Shown: positions 51,835 through 60,655 of the stretch, in pieces
Position numbering within the stretch: the first letter of the stretch is position 1
How the letters are laid out: every line of letters starts with the position of its first letter
The notes under the pieces: generated by a model
What the model saw: only the letters and a program-made list of their open reading frames with translations
The model's database searches: none
Told to the model about the DNA's origin: nothing
Translations under genes and position numbers: made by a program
From: Paenibacillus sp. SYP-B4298
GTDB lineage: Bacteria > Bacillota > Bacilli > Paenibacillales > Paenibacillaceae
Reading direction: 5' to 3'
Assembly: GCF_027627475.1 (NCBI RefSeq)
Contig: NZ_CP115484.1
Coordinates: 1,363,501-1,427,500, forward strand
DNA: 64,000 bases

Positions 51835-52353
51835 CTAGATCAAAGCTTTAACTGCTGCAAGCGCTGCGTCGTAGTCTGGATGCTCGGCCATTTCCTTCAA
51901 TACTTCTACATATTGAATGGTGTCGTTCTCGTCGATGACAAAGATCGCGCGCATATCCAGTTTAAGCTCCTTGATCAGCACGCCATATGCGATGCCGAAG
52001 TTGTTATCCTTGTAGTCGGACAGCAGGGTAACCTGATCGACGCCTGCTGCTCCGCACCAACGGGCTTGGGCAAACGGCAGGTCGACGCTTACCGTCAAAA
52101 TGGCGACCTTCTCGCCAAGATTGGCGGCTTCAACGTTGAAGCGGCGAGTCTGGGCGTCACAGACACCCGTATCGATGGATGGAACGACACTGATCAGCTT
52201 CACTTTACCAGCGTAGTTCTTCAGGGATACAACATCCACCAAGGATTGATTTAATTGGAAATCAGGTGCTTTATCGCCCTTCTTCAGCTCTGGGCCGATC
52301 AAGGTAATCGGATTACCTTTTAATGTAGCAACTCCTGTACGCTCTTGAGTCAT
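51835..52353 (-). CDS. tpx: Thiol peroxidase (atypical 2-Cys peroxiredoxin)
   Basis: A 172-residue antioxidant enzyme that reduces hydroperoxides with thioredoxin. Peroxidatic Cys65 lies in PSIDTGVCDAQTRRFN and resolving Cys100 in FAQARWCGAAGV, the usual Tpx spacing. AAGGAGGCAGTATCC precedes the ATG at 52353; the frame extends to 52386. The upstream region carries a possible PerR-like box at 52390-52404 (11 of 14 positions). Confidence 0.95.
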   Translation of the reverse strand: MTQERTGVATLKGNPITLIGPELKKGDKAPDFQLNQSLVDVVSLKNYAGKVKLISVVPSIDTGVCDAQTRRFNVEAANLGEKVAILTVSVDLPFAQARWCGAAGVDQVTLLSDYKDNNFGIAYGVLIKELKLDMRAIFVIDENDTIQYVEVLKEMAEHPDYDAALAAVKALI

Positions 52354-52461
52354 GGATACTGCCTCCTTGTATTTGGTCTCGTGCACATTTTATTATAATC
52401 GTAAGAAATGACGGTTGTCCAATTTTGTCTATATTCTTGATGTCGAAAGGAAGAAGCGCGT

Positions 52462-53076
52462 ATGATCTTTCTGCGTTATGAAAGCTTTCGCTCTTATTTG
52501 AGACTATACCCGGTCACCTCTGCCATCTTGGCGACGAATGTCCTTCTATTTCTGTGGATGGTGCTAGGCGGGGAATTCTTGTTTAAGTACGGTGCATTTT
52601 TTGCGTATCCTGGTGATCCTTACGGGTTGACGGAGCCGTGGAGGTATATCACCTCGATATTGCTGCATGCCAATTGGGAGCATCTGTTTTTCAATTGCTT
52701 CTCGATCCTTGTGTTCGCGCCGCCGCTGGAGAGATTGCTGCGCTCAGGCCCATATCTGGTGTTCTATGTGCTATGCGGCATCGTCGCGAACATTGTCAGC
52801 GTACTGATGTACAACGCGATCTCATCTGATCCGGCGCTCGTATCAGTCGGGGCGTCAGGTGCGATCTATGGTGTATTCGGAGCCTATCTCAACATGGCGC
52901 TGTTGCATAAGCAGGTACTGGATGAGGGATCGCGCAAGACGGTATTCACTATTTTAATCTTCGGGTTAATCTATTCCTTCCTGGTGTCGAATATCAATAT
53001 ATGGGCACATGTTGGCGGGCTGATCGCCGGATTCGTATTCTTCCAGCAGTATGCGCGCCGTCTTCGCCGGGGCTGA
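52462..53076 (+). CDS. Rhomboid-family intramembrane serine protease
   Basis: A 204-residue, six-helix membrane protease. The catalytic serine lies in VGASGAIYGVFGAYL, the histidine in INIWAHVGGLIAGFVF, and the structural HANWEHLFFNCFSI matches the conserved His-x-x-x-Asn segment near the second helix. Substrates are unknown. GTCGAAAGGAAGAAGCGCGT precedes the start. It stands alone with the divergent tpx gene to the left. Confidence 0.92.
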   Translation: MIFLRYESFRSYLRLYPVTSAILATNVLLFLWMVLGGEFLFKYGAFFAYPGDPYGLTEPWRYITSILLHANWEHLFFNCFSILVFAPPLERLLRSGPYLVFYVLCGIVANIVSVLMYNAISSDPALVSVGASGAIYGVFGAYLNMALLHKQVLDEGSRKTVFTILIFGLIYSFLVSNINIWAHVGGLIAGFVFFQQYARRLRRG

Positions 53077-53316
53077 GACTGGTAGCATGGATGGCATTCG
53101 CCATTCGCCTGTTAAAGGCATGGGCTCCTCTGCGGGGCTGGAGCTGCCCTGGGGGGCTTTTGGGGGAATCGGCATCACCTATTATTTCACGGCTGTTGTT
53201 CGCTGTCTTGAGGGCGATATGGAGCTACGTGAAGGATAGCGAATGCATGCTTGCGTGGCGGTATTGGTGTAACGTGTAGGCAATAGTACGGGAGATAAGG
53301 GGAGAAATCGCGTATC

Positions 53317-54213
53317 ATGGAATTAAGGCAGCTATACTACTTTGTCAAGGTGGCAAAGAAGGAGCATGTGACCCAGGCCGCTGAGGAACTGCGCGTCGCA
53401 CAATCGGCGGTCAGCCGACAAATTCATCAGTTGGAGCAGGAGCTGGGGGTATCCCTCTTCATTCAGAAGGGGAGGAACTTGCAGCTTACACCTGCAGGAC
53501 AGCTTTTTTTGAAGCGGATTGAATCCATCCTGGCTGATCTGGAGATGGCTGTGCTGGAAATCAACGAGTTTATGAGCCCGGAGGTGGGAGAGATTCGGCT
53601 CGGCTTCCCGCATAGTCTGGGCGTTCATCTTATTCCGCAGATTGTGTCCGGCTTCCGCAAGCAATATCCTCATGTGCGCTTCAAGTTCAAGCAGGGGATG
53701 TTCCCATCGCTCATTCGCGATCTGGTGCAGGGGGAGATAGATCTGGCTTTCATCTCGCCATTCCCAGAGCATGATGAGCATGTGACTGGTGAGGTTATCC
53801 TCACAGAAGAGCTGTATGCGGTTCTGCCAGCCAAGCATCCGCTAGCTGGCAGGGAGACGATCCAGCTTGCAGAGCTGGAGGAAGAGGAGTTTGTGCTGTT
53901 CCGGGAGGGCTATTCCTTGCGCCCGATCGTCTGGGATGCGTGCCAGCAGGCGGGCTTCGAGCCTAAGATTGGCTTTGAGGGTGAGGAGACGGAGACCATT
54001 CGCGGTCTGGTAGCGGCGGGGATGGGCGTCAGTCTGCTGCCAGAGATGGCGTTGCATGATTCCGGCATGCTGCATACAGCCAAGGTACGTATCGAATCTC
54101 CGAAGGTGACTCGAACAATCGGTCTGATCCGCAGGCAGAATCAGAAGCTGCCGCTAGTGGCGAAGGTTTTCTATAAATATCTGATTGATTACTTCGCCTT
54201 GACGAAGAGCTGA
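53317..54213 (+). CDS. LysR-family regulator, GltC-like
   Basis: A 298-residue regulator. The N-terminal helix-turn-helix (MELRQLYYFVKVAKKEHVTQ, AVSRQIHQLEQELG) and the effector domain blocks GFPHSLGVHLIPQIVSGF, FVLFREGYSLRP and GLVAAGMGVSLLPEMA are close to Bacillus subtilis GltC, the activator of glutamate synthase genes, as I remember it. No gltAB gene is adjacent, so the target may be elsewhere or different. AAGGGGAGAAATCGCGTATC precedes the ATG. Confidence 0.88.
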   Translation: MELRQLYYFVKVAKKEHVTQAAEELRVAQSAVSRQIHQLEQELGVSLFIQKGRNLQLTPAGQLFLKRIESILADLEMAVLEINEFMSPEVGEIRLGFPHSLGVHLIPQIVSGFRKQYPHVRFKFKQGMFPSLIRDLVQGEIDLAFISPFPEHDEHVTGEVILTEELYAVLPAKHPLAGRETIQLAELEEEEFVLFREGYSLRPIVWDACQQAGFEPKIGFEGEETETIRGLVAAGMGVSLLPEMALHDSGMLHTAKVRIESPKVTRTIGLIRRQNQKLPLVAKVFYKYLIDYFALTKS

Positions 54214-54234
54214 TATTCCGCCTCCGGCAACAAC

Positions 54235-54266
54235 ACAGCCCCTTATCCGTGTGGATAAGGGGCTGT
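54235..54266. terminator. Terminator between convergent LysR and metallopeptidase genes
   Basis: ACAGCCCCTTATCC at 54235-54248 pairs perfectly with GGATAAGGGGCTGT at 54253-54266 (14 bp, loop GTGT); T follows on both sides. Confidence 0.8.
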
Positions 54267-54285
54267 TAGCGTTGTGAGCCTCGTC

Positions 54286-54966
54286 TTAGTCTCGATTCTG
54301 TGTAAAGATCATAATATACTTGACCAGCTCCAGCAGGGAGATCAGGGCGGCTGCGACATAGGTCAGAGCTGCGGCATTCAATACCTTGGCTACCCCTCGC
54401 TCTTCGTCCTGACTGATGAAGCCTTCAGCAATCATCAGATCGCGCGCACGGCTGCTTGCATTGAACTCGACAGGTAGGGTGACCAGTTGGAAAGCCACGA
54501 CGGCTGTGAAGAATATAATTCCCAATCCTACGAGCCCCATGTTCTGGAACAGGAAGCCGGCGATCAACAGGAACGGTGCGATGCCAGAGGTCAGGTTGAC
54601 GACTGGGAACATCCGGTGGCGCAGCACCAGCATCGGATATGACTGCGAATGCTGGATCGCATGTCCAACCTCATGGCAGGCTACGGCAACAGCAGAGATC
54701 GAATTCTCATAATATACGGGCTCTGACAAACGTACCACTCGGCTAATGGGGTCGTAGTGGTCGGACAGACGTCCAGGAACGGGCTCAATCGGTACATCAT
54801 GCAGCCCATTGTTATCCAGCATTCTGCGGGCCGCCTGATAGCCTGTCAAGCCGCTATGGATCGGCACTTCAGCCCATTTATTGAACGTCCCCTTGACACG
54901 GAATTGCGCCCAGAGGGAGAGCAGGAATGCTATAATAATCAGAAAATCCATCGGGTGAAAAAACAT
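54286..54966 (-). CDS. Zinc metallopeptidase, YugP-like
   Basis: A 226-residue membrane protein. The zinc motif HEVGH lies in VAVACHEVGHAIQHSQSYPM, near residue 100. Hydrophobic helices lie at the N-terminus (MDFLIIIAFLLSLWAQF), in the middle (GIAPFLLIAGFLFQNMGLVG, LGIIFFTAVVAFQLVTLP) and at the C-terminus. The target is unknown. GGAGGCGATTGGACC precedes the ATG. It lies 31 bp downstream of the MerR gene and may be co-transcribed. Confidence 0.92.
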   Translation of the reverse strand: MFFHPMDFLIIIAFLLSLWAQFRVKGTFNKWAEVPIHSGLTGYQAARRMLDNNGLHDVPIEPVPGRLSDHYDPISRVVRLSEPVYYENSISAVAVACHEVGHAIQHSQSYPMLVLRHRMFPVVNLTSGIAPFLLIAGFLFQNMGLVGLGIIFFTAVVAFQLVTLPVEFNASSRARDLMIAEGFISQDEERGVAKVLNAAALTYVAAALISLLELVKYIMIFTQNRD

Positions 54967-54996
54967 GGTCCAATCGCCTCCATATTCAAATTCAGT

Positions 54997-55464
54997 CTAC
55001 ATAAACGGTCCCTTCCCCAGTAACAGCATCAGCGCCTCAATACAAGCGGCTGTCTGCGGCATCAGCTTATTCGTCAGATGCTTCACCTGCTGAGGCTTCA
55101 GCCGTTCGATGACCGGTTCAAGCTCTTTCACTTCGCGTTCCAGCTTCTGCATATGCAGTTGCAGGTCAGTCAGCTTGCGCGTAACCTGCTCCTCTGCTGT
55201 CACCTTGTTCCATTGGTCGAGCCTATCCTTAATCTCGTCCAGTGTGAGCTTCTCCTGCTTCATCTGTTCTATACGTTTGAGACGAAGCAAGGTTTCACTG
55301 CTGTACAAGCGATAATTTTTGGGTGACCGGGTATGAGGCTCCAGCAAGCCGATCGATGTATAGAAATCAATCGTCCTCGAGCTGACATTCGCTTTTTTGG
55401 CTAGCTCGCCTATCTTATATAATGTAGTATCCCCAATTATGTTCTCCTCCTTCCCTGCTTTCAA
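54997..55464 (-). CDS. MerR-family transcriptional regulator
   Basis: A 155-residue regulator. TLYKIGELAKKANVSSRTID followed by FYTSIGLLEPHTRSPKNYRL is the MerR DNA-binding region, and residues about 85-135 form the long dimerisation coiled coil (LTDLQLHMQKLEREVKELEP). The C-terminal part is short with a single cysteine, so no metal site is evident. The start is probably the TTG at 55464, with AGGGGAAC before it. Direct repeats of TATATAGGG-like sequence upstream (55475-55500) may be its own binding site. Confidence 0.87.
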   Translation of the reverse strand: MKAGKEENIIGDTTLYKIGELAKKANVSSRTIDFYTSIGLLEPHTRSPKNYRLYSSETLLRLKRIEQMKQEKLTLDEIKDRLDQWNKVTAEEQVTRKLTDLQLHMQKLEREVKELEPVIERLKPQQVKHLTNKLMPQTAACIEALMLLLGKGPFM

Positions 55465-55808
55465 TAGTTCCCCTATATCTATTCCCTATATAAAACCTAT
55501 ATTTATATGATACCGAAAACAGAACCATACAGTCAAACGTAATGCTTTGTAAAACGGCTGATTTGTGTGAACAATATATGACGCTGGGATCTAGGAGGAA
55601 TGACCCAGTTGAATGGAGAGAAGAAGGGTGTACTAGAGTGGACAGCACGAGAAGAGGAATCTGGACAAGCTGCAAAAAAAGCGAAAAATAAGCGAGCTAT
55701 TCCATGAATCTCTGACTGTTTGGAGTAAAAAACTTAACATTAGACTCCGATAATGAGACGAACGTTAGAGTTTATGAAGTATTTTTTTGTTTTTTTTCAA
55801 AAAGCATA

Positions 55809-55875
55809 TTGTCAAAACGGCTCCTTCTGACTATAATGACATTAAGTCTTTCTTCACATGTAATAAAAGATAACA
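55809..55875 (+). promoter_or_regulatory. amt promoter and GlnR/TnrA-like box
   Basis: TTGTCA (55809-55814) and TATAAT (55832-55837) are 17 bases apart, a near-ideal vegetative promoter with a start near 55844. TGTAATAAAAGATAACA at 55859-55875 fits 13 of the 14 specified positions of the GlnR/TnrA consensus TGTNANAWWWTMTNACA. It lies just downstream of the start, where binding would repress. The rest of the 428-bp gap (55465-55808) holds no gene. Confidence 0.65.
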
Positions 55876-55892
55876 TTAAGGGAGTGGTCGTT

Positions 55893-57251
55893 TTGGTCAA
55901 AAAAATGATTCTATCAGTGGGTGCGCTGCTTCTCTTGTTCCCGGCAATGGCATTTGCAGATGCTCCATCGAATGCGATGCTGAACACCGGCCTCAACTCG
56001 TTATGGGTGATGCTTGCCGCAATTCTCGTCATCCTGATGCAAGGCGGATTTATTCTGCTGGAAGCCGGCTCGACTCGCATGAAGAATGCTGGACATGTAG
56101 CAGGCAAAACGATCTTTACCTTCGGACTTGGTTCTTTGGTGTATTGGGCAGTTGGCTATGGCTTTGCATTTGGCGGCAACGGTAATCTTCTTATCGGCCT
56201 CGGGGATTTCTTCTATAACCCTCCAGTGCTGTATGCTGAGGATGCCGGGCTGGGGGCTTCGATCTTCTTCGTATTCCAACTGGCATTTGCTACGATCTCG
56301 CTGTCGATTGCATGGGGCGGCTTCGCGGAACGCGCCAAGCTTTCTTCTTACTTCATCTTCACGATTGTATTCGTAGGTATCATTTACCCGATGGTCGCTC
56401 ACTGGATCTGGGGCGGCGGCTGGCTGGCTGAGGACGGTGCGCAAGACTTCGCGGGCTCGACAGTCGTTCACTTGTCTGGTGCGGTGGCAGCACTTGCGGC
56501 CACAATCCTGTTGAAGCCCCGGATCGGGAAATTCAACAAAGATGGCTCCTCCAATCAAATTTTGGGCCATAACCAAGTATATACGACGCTGGCCGTGCTA
56601 TTCCTGTGGGTAGGCTGGTTCGGATTCAATGCGGGCAGTACGGTAGCGATTGAAAATGGATTTTTCGGTTATGTAGCGTTCAATACGCAAATTGCAGCGG
56701 CAGCAGGCGCAGTGGCAGCCATGCTGATCTCGTGGGCCTTCCTTGGCAAGTCGGATATTACAACGATGCTGAACGGTGGTCTGGCTGGTCTCGTCGCAAT
56801 TACAGCTTCCTGTGCATTCGTTGAGCCGTGGGCTGCTGTAGTGATCGGCCTGCTGGCAGGGGTGCTCGTGTTCTTCAGCCAAAAATTCTTCGAGAAAATG
56901 AAAATTGATGATCCGATCTATGCGCTGTCTGTACACGGCGCGGCGGGTGTCTGGGGGACATTGGCCAACGGCCTGTTCGCAACACCGGAGCTTGCTGAGA
57001 CAGCAGGTGTCGGTCAAGCGGGACTGTTCTACGGCGGTGGCTGGAAGCAACTGTGGGTGCAATTTGAGAGTGTTGTCGTCTGTGGTGTGTTCGTATTCAT
57101 CGTATCGTTCGTCGTATTGTATATCATCAAGAAGGCCGCAGGCTTCCGTGTGACAGAGGAGCAAGAAATTATTGGTCTTGACTTGAGCGAGCATGGCACA
57201 TATGGTTATCCTGAGCAAATGAAAAAGGCGCAACAAAACTTGAATGCTTAA
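55893..57251 (+). CDS. amt: Ammonium transporter
   Basis: A 452-residue Amt/NrgA channel. A signal peptide (KKMILSVGALLLLFPAMAFA) is followed by the mature chain with eleven membrane helices. Conserved parts include QGGFILLEAGSTRMKNAGHV, the twin-histidine region with VVHLSGAVAAL and SVHGAAGVWGTL, and GWFGFNAGSTV. The start is TTG at 55893, nine bases after AAGGGA; upstream codons in frame have no site. No glnK/PII gene follows; instead a DUF294 gene begins 36 bp later. The GlnR/TnrA-like box upstream indicates nitrogen control. Confidence 0.95.
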   Translation: MVKKMILSVGALLLLFPAMAFADAPSNAMLNTGLNSLWVMLAAILVILMQGGFILLEAGSTRMKNAGHVAGKTIFTFGLGSLVYWAVGYGFAFGGNGNLLIGLGDFFYNPPVLYAEDAGLGASIFFVFQLAFATISLSIAWGGFAERAKLSSYFIFTIVFVGIIYPMVAHWIWGGGWLAEDGAQDFAGSTVVHLSGAVAALAATILLKPRIGKFNKDGSSNQILGHNQVYTTLAVLFLWVGWFGFNAGSTVAIENGFFGYVAFNTQIAAAAGAVAAMLISWAFLGKSDITTMLNGGLAGLVAITASCAFVEPWAAVVIGLLAGVLVFFSQKFFEKMKIDDPIYALSVHGAAGVWGTLANGLFATPELAETAGVGQAGLFYGGGWKQLWVQFESVVVCGVFVFIVSFVVLYIIKKAAGFRVTEEQEIIGLDLSEHGTYGYPEQMKKAQQNLNA

Positions 57252-57287
57252 TCCACAGCAGATCGAGATGAAGGGGGAGGGCGCCGT

Positions 57288-58364
57288 ATGAAGGGTGATC
57301 CGGTGATCTGTCAGTTGCATCGGCAGATTGAAGCCGCTCAACTGATCCCGGCACTGCGCATGCTTCGGGATGATGTGCACAAGCGTATGGACGCTCTGTT
57401 CCCTTCGCTGCCCTTAGAGGAGTACTACAGACAATTAAATGGAGTGCACGATGCGCTGATTCAGCGCACGATCGCTCTGGCAGAGGCGGAATTGGCACGG
57501 TCGGGGAAGGGTTCTCCCCCCGTGCCTTATGCATATGTATTGTTCGGCAGCGGGGGGCGGAAGGAGCAGACGTTATCCAGCGATCAGGATAGCGGCATCA
57601 TATATCAGGATGTATCGGAGTCGGGTGCTTCCGAGGGTGTGGCAGCCTACTTTGAGCAGCTTGCGGATACCATCGTGCGCCTGCTTCAAGAGATGGGGTA
57701 TCCGCCCTGCGATGGCAATGTAATCAGTGCCAATCCGCAATGGCGGCTTCCGCTCAGCGGGTGGAGCAGGCAGCTTGATAGCTGGTTTGAGGCCGCGGAA
57801 TGGGAGGCTGTGCGCTACTTGCTGATTGTAGCCGACAGTCGCCATGTGCATGGCGATGCTGAGCTGCTTGCCAGGCTGAAGAATCATTATTTCTCTGATA
57901 TGCTGGCAAGACCCGTCATCATTCGGCGGATGCTGGATAATACGATACGGCACAAGATGCTGATCGGTGTATTCGGGCAGCTCTTGAAGGAGCAGTATGG
58001 TGAGGATGCAGGCAGCATTGACATTAAGTACGGCGCTTATATTCCCATGGTTAATGCTATTCGTCTCATGGCGGTGCAATCCGAGATTCGCGCAACTTCG
58101 ACGCTGGAGAGGCTCGTGGCACTGGCCGACAAGGGAATCATGACGATTCAGGAAGCGGCTGAGTACAAGGCGGCCTTTTTATTTTTCTTGAAGCTGCGAC
58201 TGATAGCTACCGAGCATAATGAGGATGGCATGTATATGAACAATGGCAAGCTGGCCAGCAAGTATCTGACCAAGGATATGATCGAGGAATTGAAGCAAAG
58301 TCTGAAGCTGGGCAAGCGACTGCAGCGTCATGTGCAGAAGCTGACGGTAGGATGGTTAAAATGA
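57288..58364 (+). CDS. DUF294 nucleotidyltransferase-like protein (GlnD-related)
   Basis: A 358-residue protein. The nucleotidyltransferase motif reads FGSGGRKEQTLSSDQDSGII near residues 85-104, as in the uridylyltransferase domain of GlnD (G-S plus D-x-D), and the second half is the helical DUF294_C domain. There are no CBS or cyclic-nucleotide-binding domains, which often precede it in other bacteria. Position after amt suggests a role in nitrogen signalling, such as modifying a PII-like protein; this is inference. AAGGGGGAGGGCGCCGT precedes the ATG. The exonuclease gene follows after 37 bp. Confidence 0.88.
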   Translation: MKGDPVICQLHRQIEAAQLIPALRMLRDDVHKRMDALFPSLPLEEYYRQLNGVHDALIQRTIALAEAELARSGKGSPPVPYAYVLFGSGGRKEQTLSSDQDSGIIYQDVSESGASEGVAAYFEQLADTIVRLLQEMGYPPCDGNVISANPQWRLPLSGWSRQLDSWFEAAEWEAVRYLLIVADSRHVHGDAELLARLKNHYFSDMLARPVIIRRMLDNTIRHKMLIGVFGQLLKEQYGEDAGSIDIKYGAYIPMVNAIRLMAVQSEIRATSTLERLVALADKGIMTIQEAAEYKAAFLFFLKLRLIATEHNEDGMYMNNGKLASKYLTKDMIEELKQSLKLGKRLQRHVQKLTVGWLK

Positions 58365-58401
58365 GCGGGCTGGACAGGCAAGGCAATGCGGAGGCGAGAG
58401 C

Positions 58402-59139
58402 ATGAAACAGCAAAAAGGTGTCGGACGAATGTGGCATTTATATAAGATGGGCGGGCTTACACCGGCCATCGCATCGATGATGGGGGCGCAAAATGCGCAG
58501 CAGATGGCCTTCATCCGTGCAGTCAGCAAGGAGCAGCGGAAGCAGTCTGTACTGGATATGCCGCTAACTGAGCTGGAGATGGTAGTGTTCGATCTGGAGA
58601 CGACGGGCTTCTATCCATATAACGGCGACGAGATTTTGTCGGTTGGAGGAGTTATAGTGCGCGGTGCGGAGCCGGTCAGCGAAGGACGAACCTTCTATAG
58701 CCTGGTGAATCCGAAACGGAAGGTGCCACGCCATATTACAGCTCTGACGGGCATCACCAATGATATGGCCGAGGCTGCCCCGGACTTGATGCAGGTGCTT
58801 CATGACTTTATGGAGTTCGTCGGCAAGCGGGTGTTAATTGCGCACGGCAGCGGCCATGATAAGCAGTTCCTCAATGCTGCCTTATGGCGCACGTCCAAGG
58901 TGAATCTGACACACCGGGTGCTGGATACGATGATGGTCGCCAAGTGGCTGGAGCCCAAGCGTGGCAGCTATGGGCTTGACGAGCTGCTGGAGAGCGCGGG
59001 TATTCCGATTGCTGATCGTCATCATGCCCTGCATGACTCCATCATGACAGCGAAGCTATGGCATGGGTATCTCAAGCAAATGATGTCAAGAAATATATCC
59101 ACACTCGCCGATCTGTATGCTTATCTCAGTAAGCACTAG
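58402..59139 (+). CDS. DEDDh 3'-5' exonuclease (DnaQ/epsilon-like)
   Basis: A 245-residue nuclease. The acidic motifs are VVFDLETTGFYPYNGDEI (I), LIAHGSGHDKQFL (II) and HHALHDSIMTAKL (III with the conserved histidine), with the TALTGITNDMA segment typical of the family. The residues before the domain (1-60) are a family-specific helical extension. Pairing of such exonucleases with DUF294 proteins is widespread, with no settled function. It ends the amt operon ahead of a terminator at 59164. Confidence 0.92.
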   Translation: MKQQKGVGRMWHLYKMGGLTPAIASMMGAQNAQQMAFIRAVSKEQRKQSVLDMPLTELEMVVFDLETTGFYPYNGDEILSVGGVIVRGAEPVSEGRTFYSLVNPKRKVPRHITALTGITNDMAEAAPDLMQVLHDFMEFVGKRVLIAHGSGHDKQFLNAALWRTSKVNLTHRVLDTMMVAKWLEPKRGSYGLDELLESAGIPIADRHHALHDSIMTAKLWHGYLKQMMSRNISTLADLYAYLSKH

Positions 59140-59163
59140 CTGACTAGCGTCCGTCCGCACAGA

Positions 59164-59205
59164 AGCATCCTGAACCGTCCGAATCGGACGGCGCAGGATG
59201 CTTTT
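59164..59205. terminator. Terminator after the exonuclease gene
   Basis: AGCATCCTG 59164-59172 pairs with CAGGATGCT 59194-59202; CCGTCCG/CGGACGG extends the stem. TTTTA follows on the plus strand. Confidence 0.85.
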
Positions 59206-59224
59206 ATGTTGGCATGTCTGTACA

Positions 59225-60535
59225 CTATGCCGTGGAAGGGGTGTCGCCAGCCTTGGCCGGTGGATGAATACGCCATAACGATAGAATGAGGGAGATGGCA
59301 GCCAGGGCTGTAATCAGACTGAACAGCAGTAGCTGGGAATATCCCATGAGCCAGCCGAACAATGGCGGGCCAAAGGCGACGCCAAGAAAGCGCAGGCTGC
59401 TGTACAGCGACATGATTATGCCTCGATGCTGGCGGTCGACAGCACCAGCGATCATCGTATTCAGGCAAGGCAATACCAGTCCAGTGCCGATGCTGGACAG
59501 GAGAAGAAGTCCAATCAGCAGGTACAACTGGTTATACAGCAAGATGGCAGCGCCCAGAGCTAAAGTCATAGCGGCGAGTCCGATGGCCATCAGCCGCTTC
59601 ATGAGTGGGCCGTTGTTTTTGATCTTCCGTCCACAGATATAAGCCGTCACGACAAGCCCGAGCAGTGGAATCGCAAGGATGCCCCCTTTCGCAACGCCAT
59701 CAATCGAATAAGGCGGCTTCTCCAGGATGTCCGATAGGTAAAATAAGGCGCCGAATAAAATAAATAAGGCGAGTGCGCCGACAAAGAAGGAAGGGATGAG
59801 CCAGCCACCCTGCTCCCGAAAGATCACCCCGATCTGGCGGAGGTAGTATTTCACCGGGGGAGCCTGTGTCTTCTTCTTGGGCTCGTGGATGAGCCAGATC
59901 ATCGCCAGCAGCGATAGAGCACAGAAGAAGGGAAAAGCAAAAAACGGCGCATACCAGATAATTAGAGCGAACAGAGAGCCTAGAATGGGACTGACGACTT
60001 TGCCCGCTCCATTGGAAGCCTCAATTAAGCCTAGCGCCTCGCTCTCGTTGCCATCCTTGTACATATCGCCTACCAGTGCCATGGCAATCGGCGCCGTGCC
60101 TGCGGCGCCAAGACCTTGCAGCGCACGTGCCCAGATGACGATCGTATACGAGCCCCACACAGCTCCGAAGCCCGCCAGAATACCCGCGGCGCCGTAGACT
60201 GCTAGGGAGGGGAGAATGACGGACTTGCGGCTGAAGCGATCCGATAAATAACCCGCTATAGGTATGAAAAGCCCGGCAGTCACCGAAAATAAGGTTATAA
60301 TCAGGCTCGATTGAAAGTTGCTGATTGAAAGCTGGCGTTCGATATCGGGCAGGATGGGTACCAGCATCGAGTTGCCGAGCACCAATACAAGCGGAACTGT
60401 AGCCAGGGCGATATATTCCTTCCACTTGGAGGAGCTGCCTGAAGAGGAGGGCTTGCTCTCCCCTGTCGTTTCGTTCTTGCTTCGCTGCCTGTGGTCGACG
60501 ACGACCCAGGGCCATCTGCTTTTGGTCGATTGCAT
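59225..60535 (-). CDS. MFS transporter (DHA1, YmfD/bacillibactin-exporter-like)
   Basis: A 436-residue transporter with 12 predicted helices after a hydrophilic N-terminal stretch of about 38 residues. PDIERQLSISNFQSSLIITL, AGYLSDRFSRKSVILPSLAV and ALQGLGAAGTAPIAMALVGD are strongly conserved in the group. Such proteins export siderophores or drugs; no siderophore genes are near. The start is uncertain because the ATG at 60535 has only a weak ribosome site (GACGGTGAC). Confidence 0.88.
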   Translation of the reverse strand: MQSTKSRWPWVVVDHRQRSKNETTGESKPSSSGSSSKWKEYIALATVPLVLVLGNSMLVPILPDIERQLSISNFQSSLIITLFSVTAGLFIPIAGYLSDRFSRKSVILPSLAVYGAAGILAGFGAVWGSYTIVIWARALQGLGAAGTAPIAMALVGDMYKDGNESEALGLIEASNGAGKVVSPILGSLFALIIWYAPFFAFPFFCALSLLAMIWLIHEPKKKTQAPPVKYYLRQIGVIFREQGGWLIPSFFVGALALFILFGALFYLSDILEKPPYSIDGVAKGGILAIPLLGLVVTAYICGRKIKNNGPLMKRLMAIGLAAMTLALGAAILLYNQLYLLIGLLLLSSIGTGLVLPCLNTMIAGAVDRQHRGIIMSLYSSLRFLGVAFGPPLFGWLMGYSQLLLFSLITALAAISLILSLWRIHPPAKAGDTPSTA

Positions 60536-60655
60536 CTTAGATGTGTCACCGTCCGATTCTCTAAGGGTCTTGGCTAACTATAGATTAGGGTGCCCCGGCG
60601 CTTGAGCTTTGATTCGAAGGCGTGATATGATGGGGATCAAAGGAGAGAGTTCACG

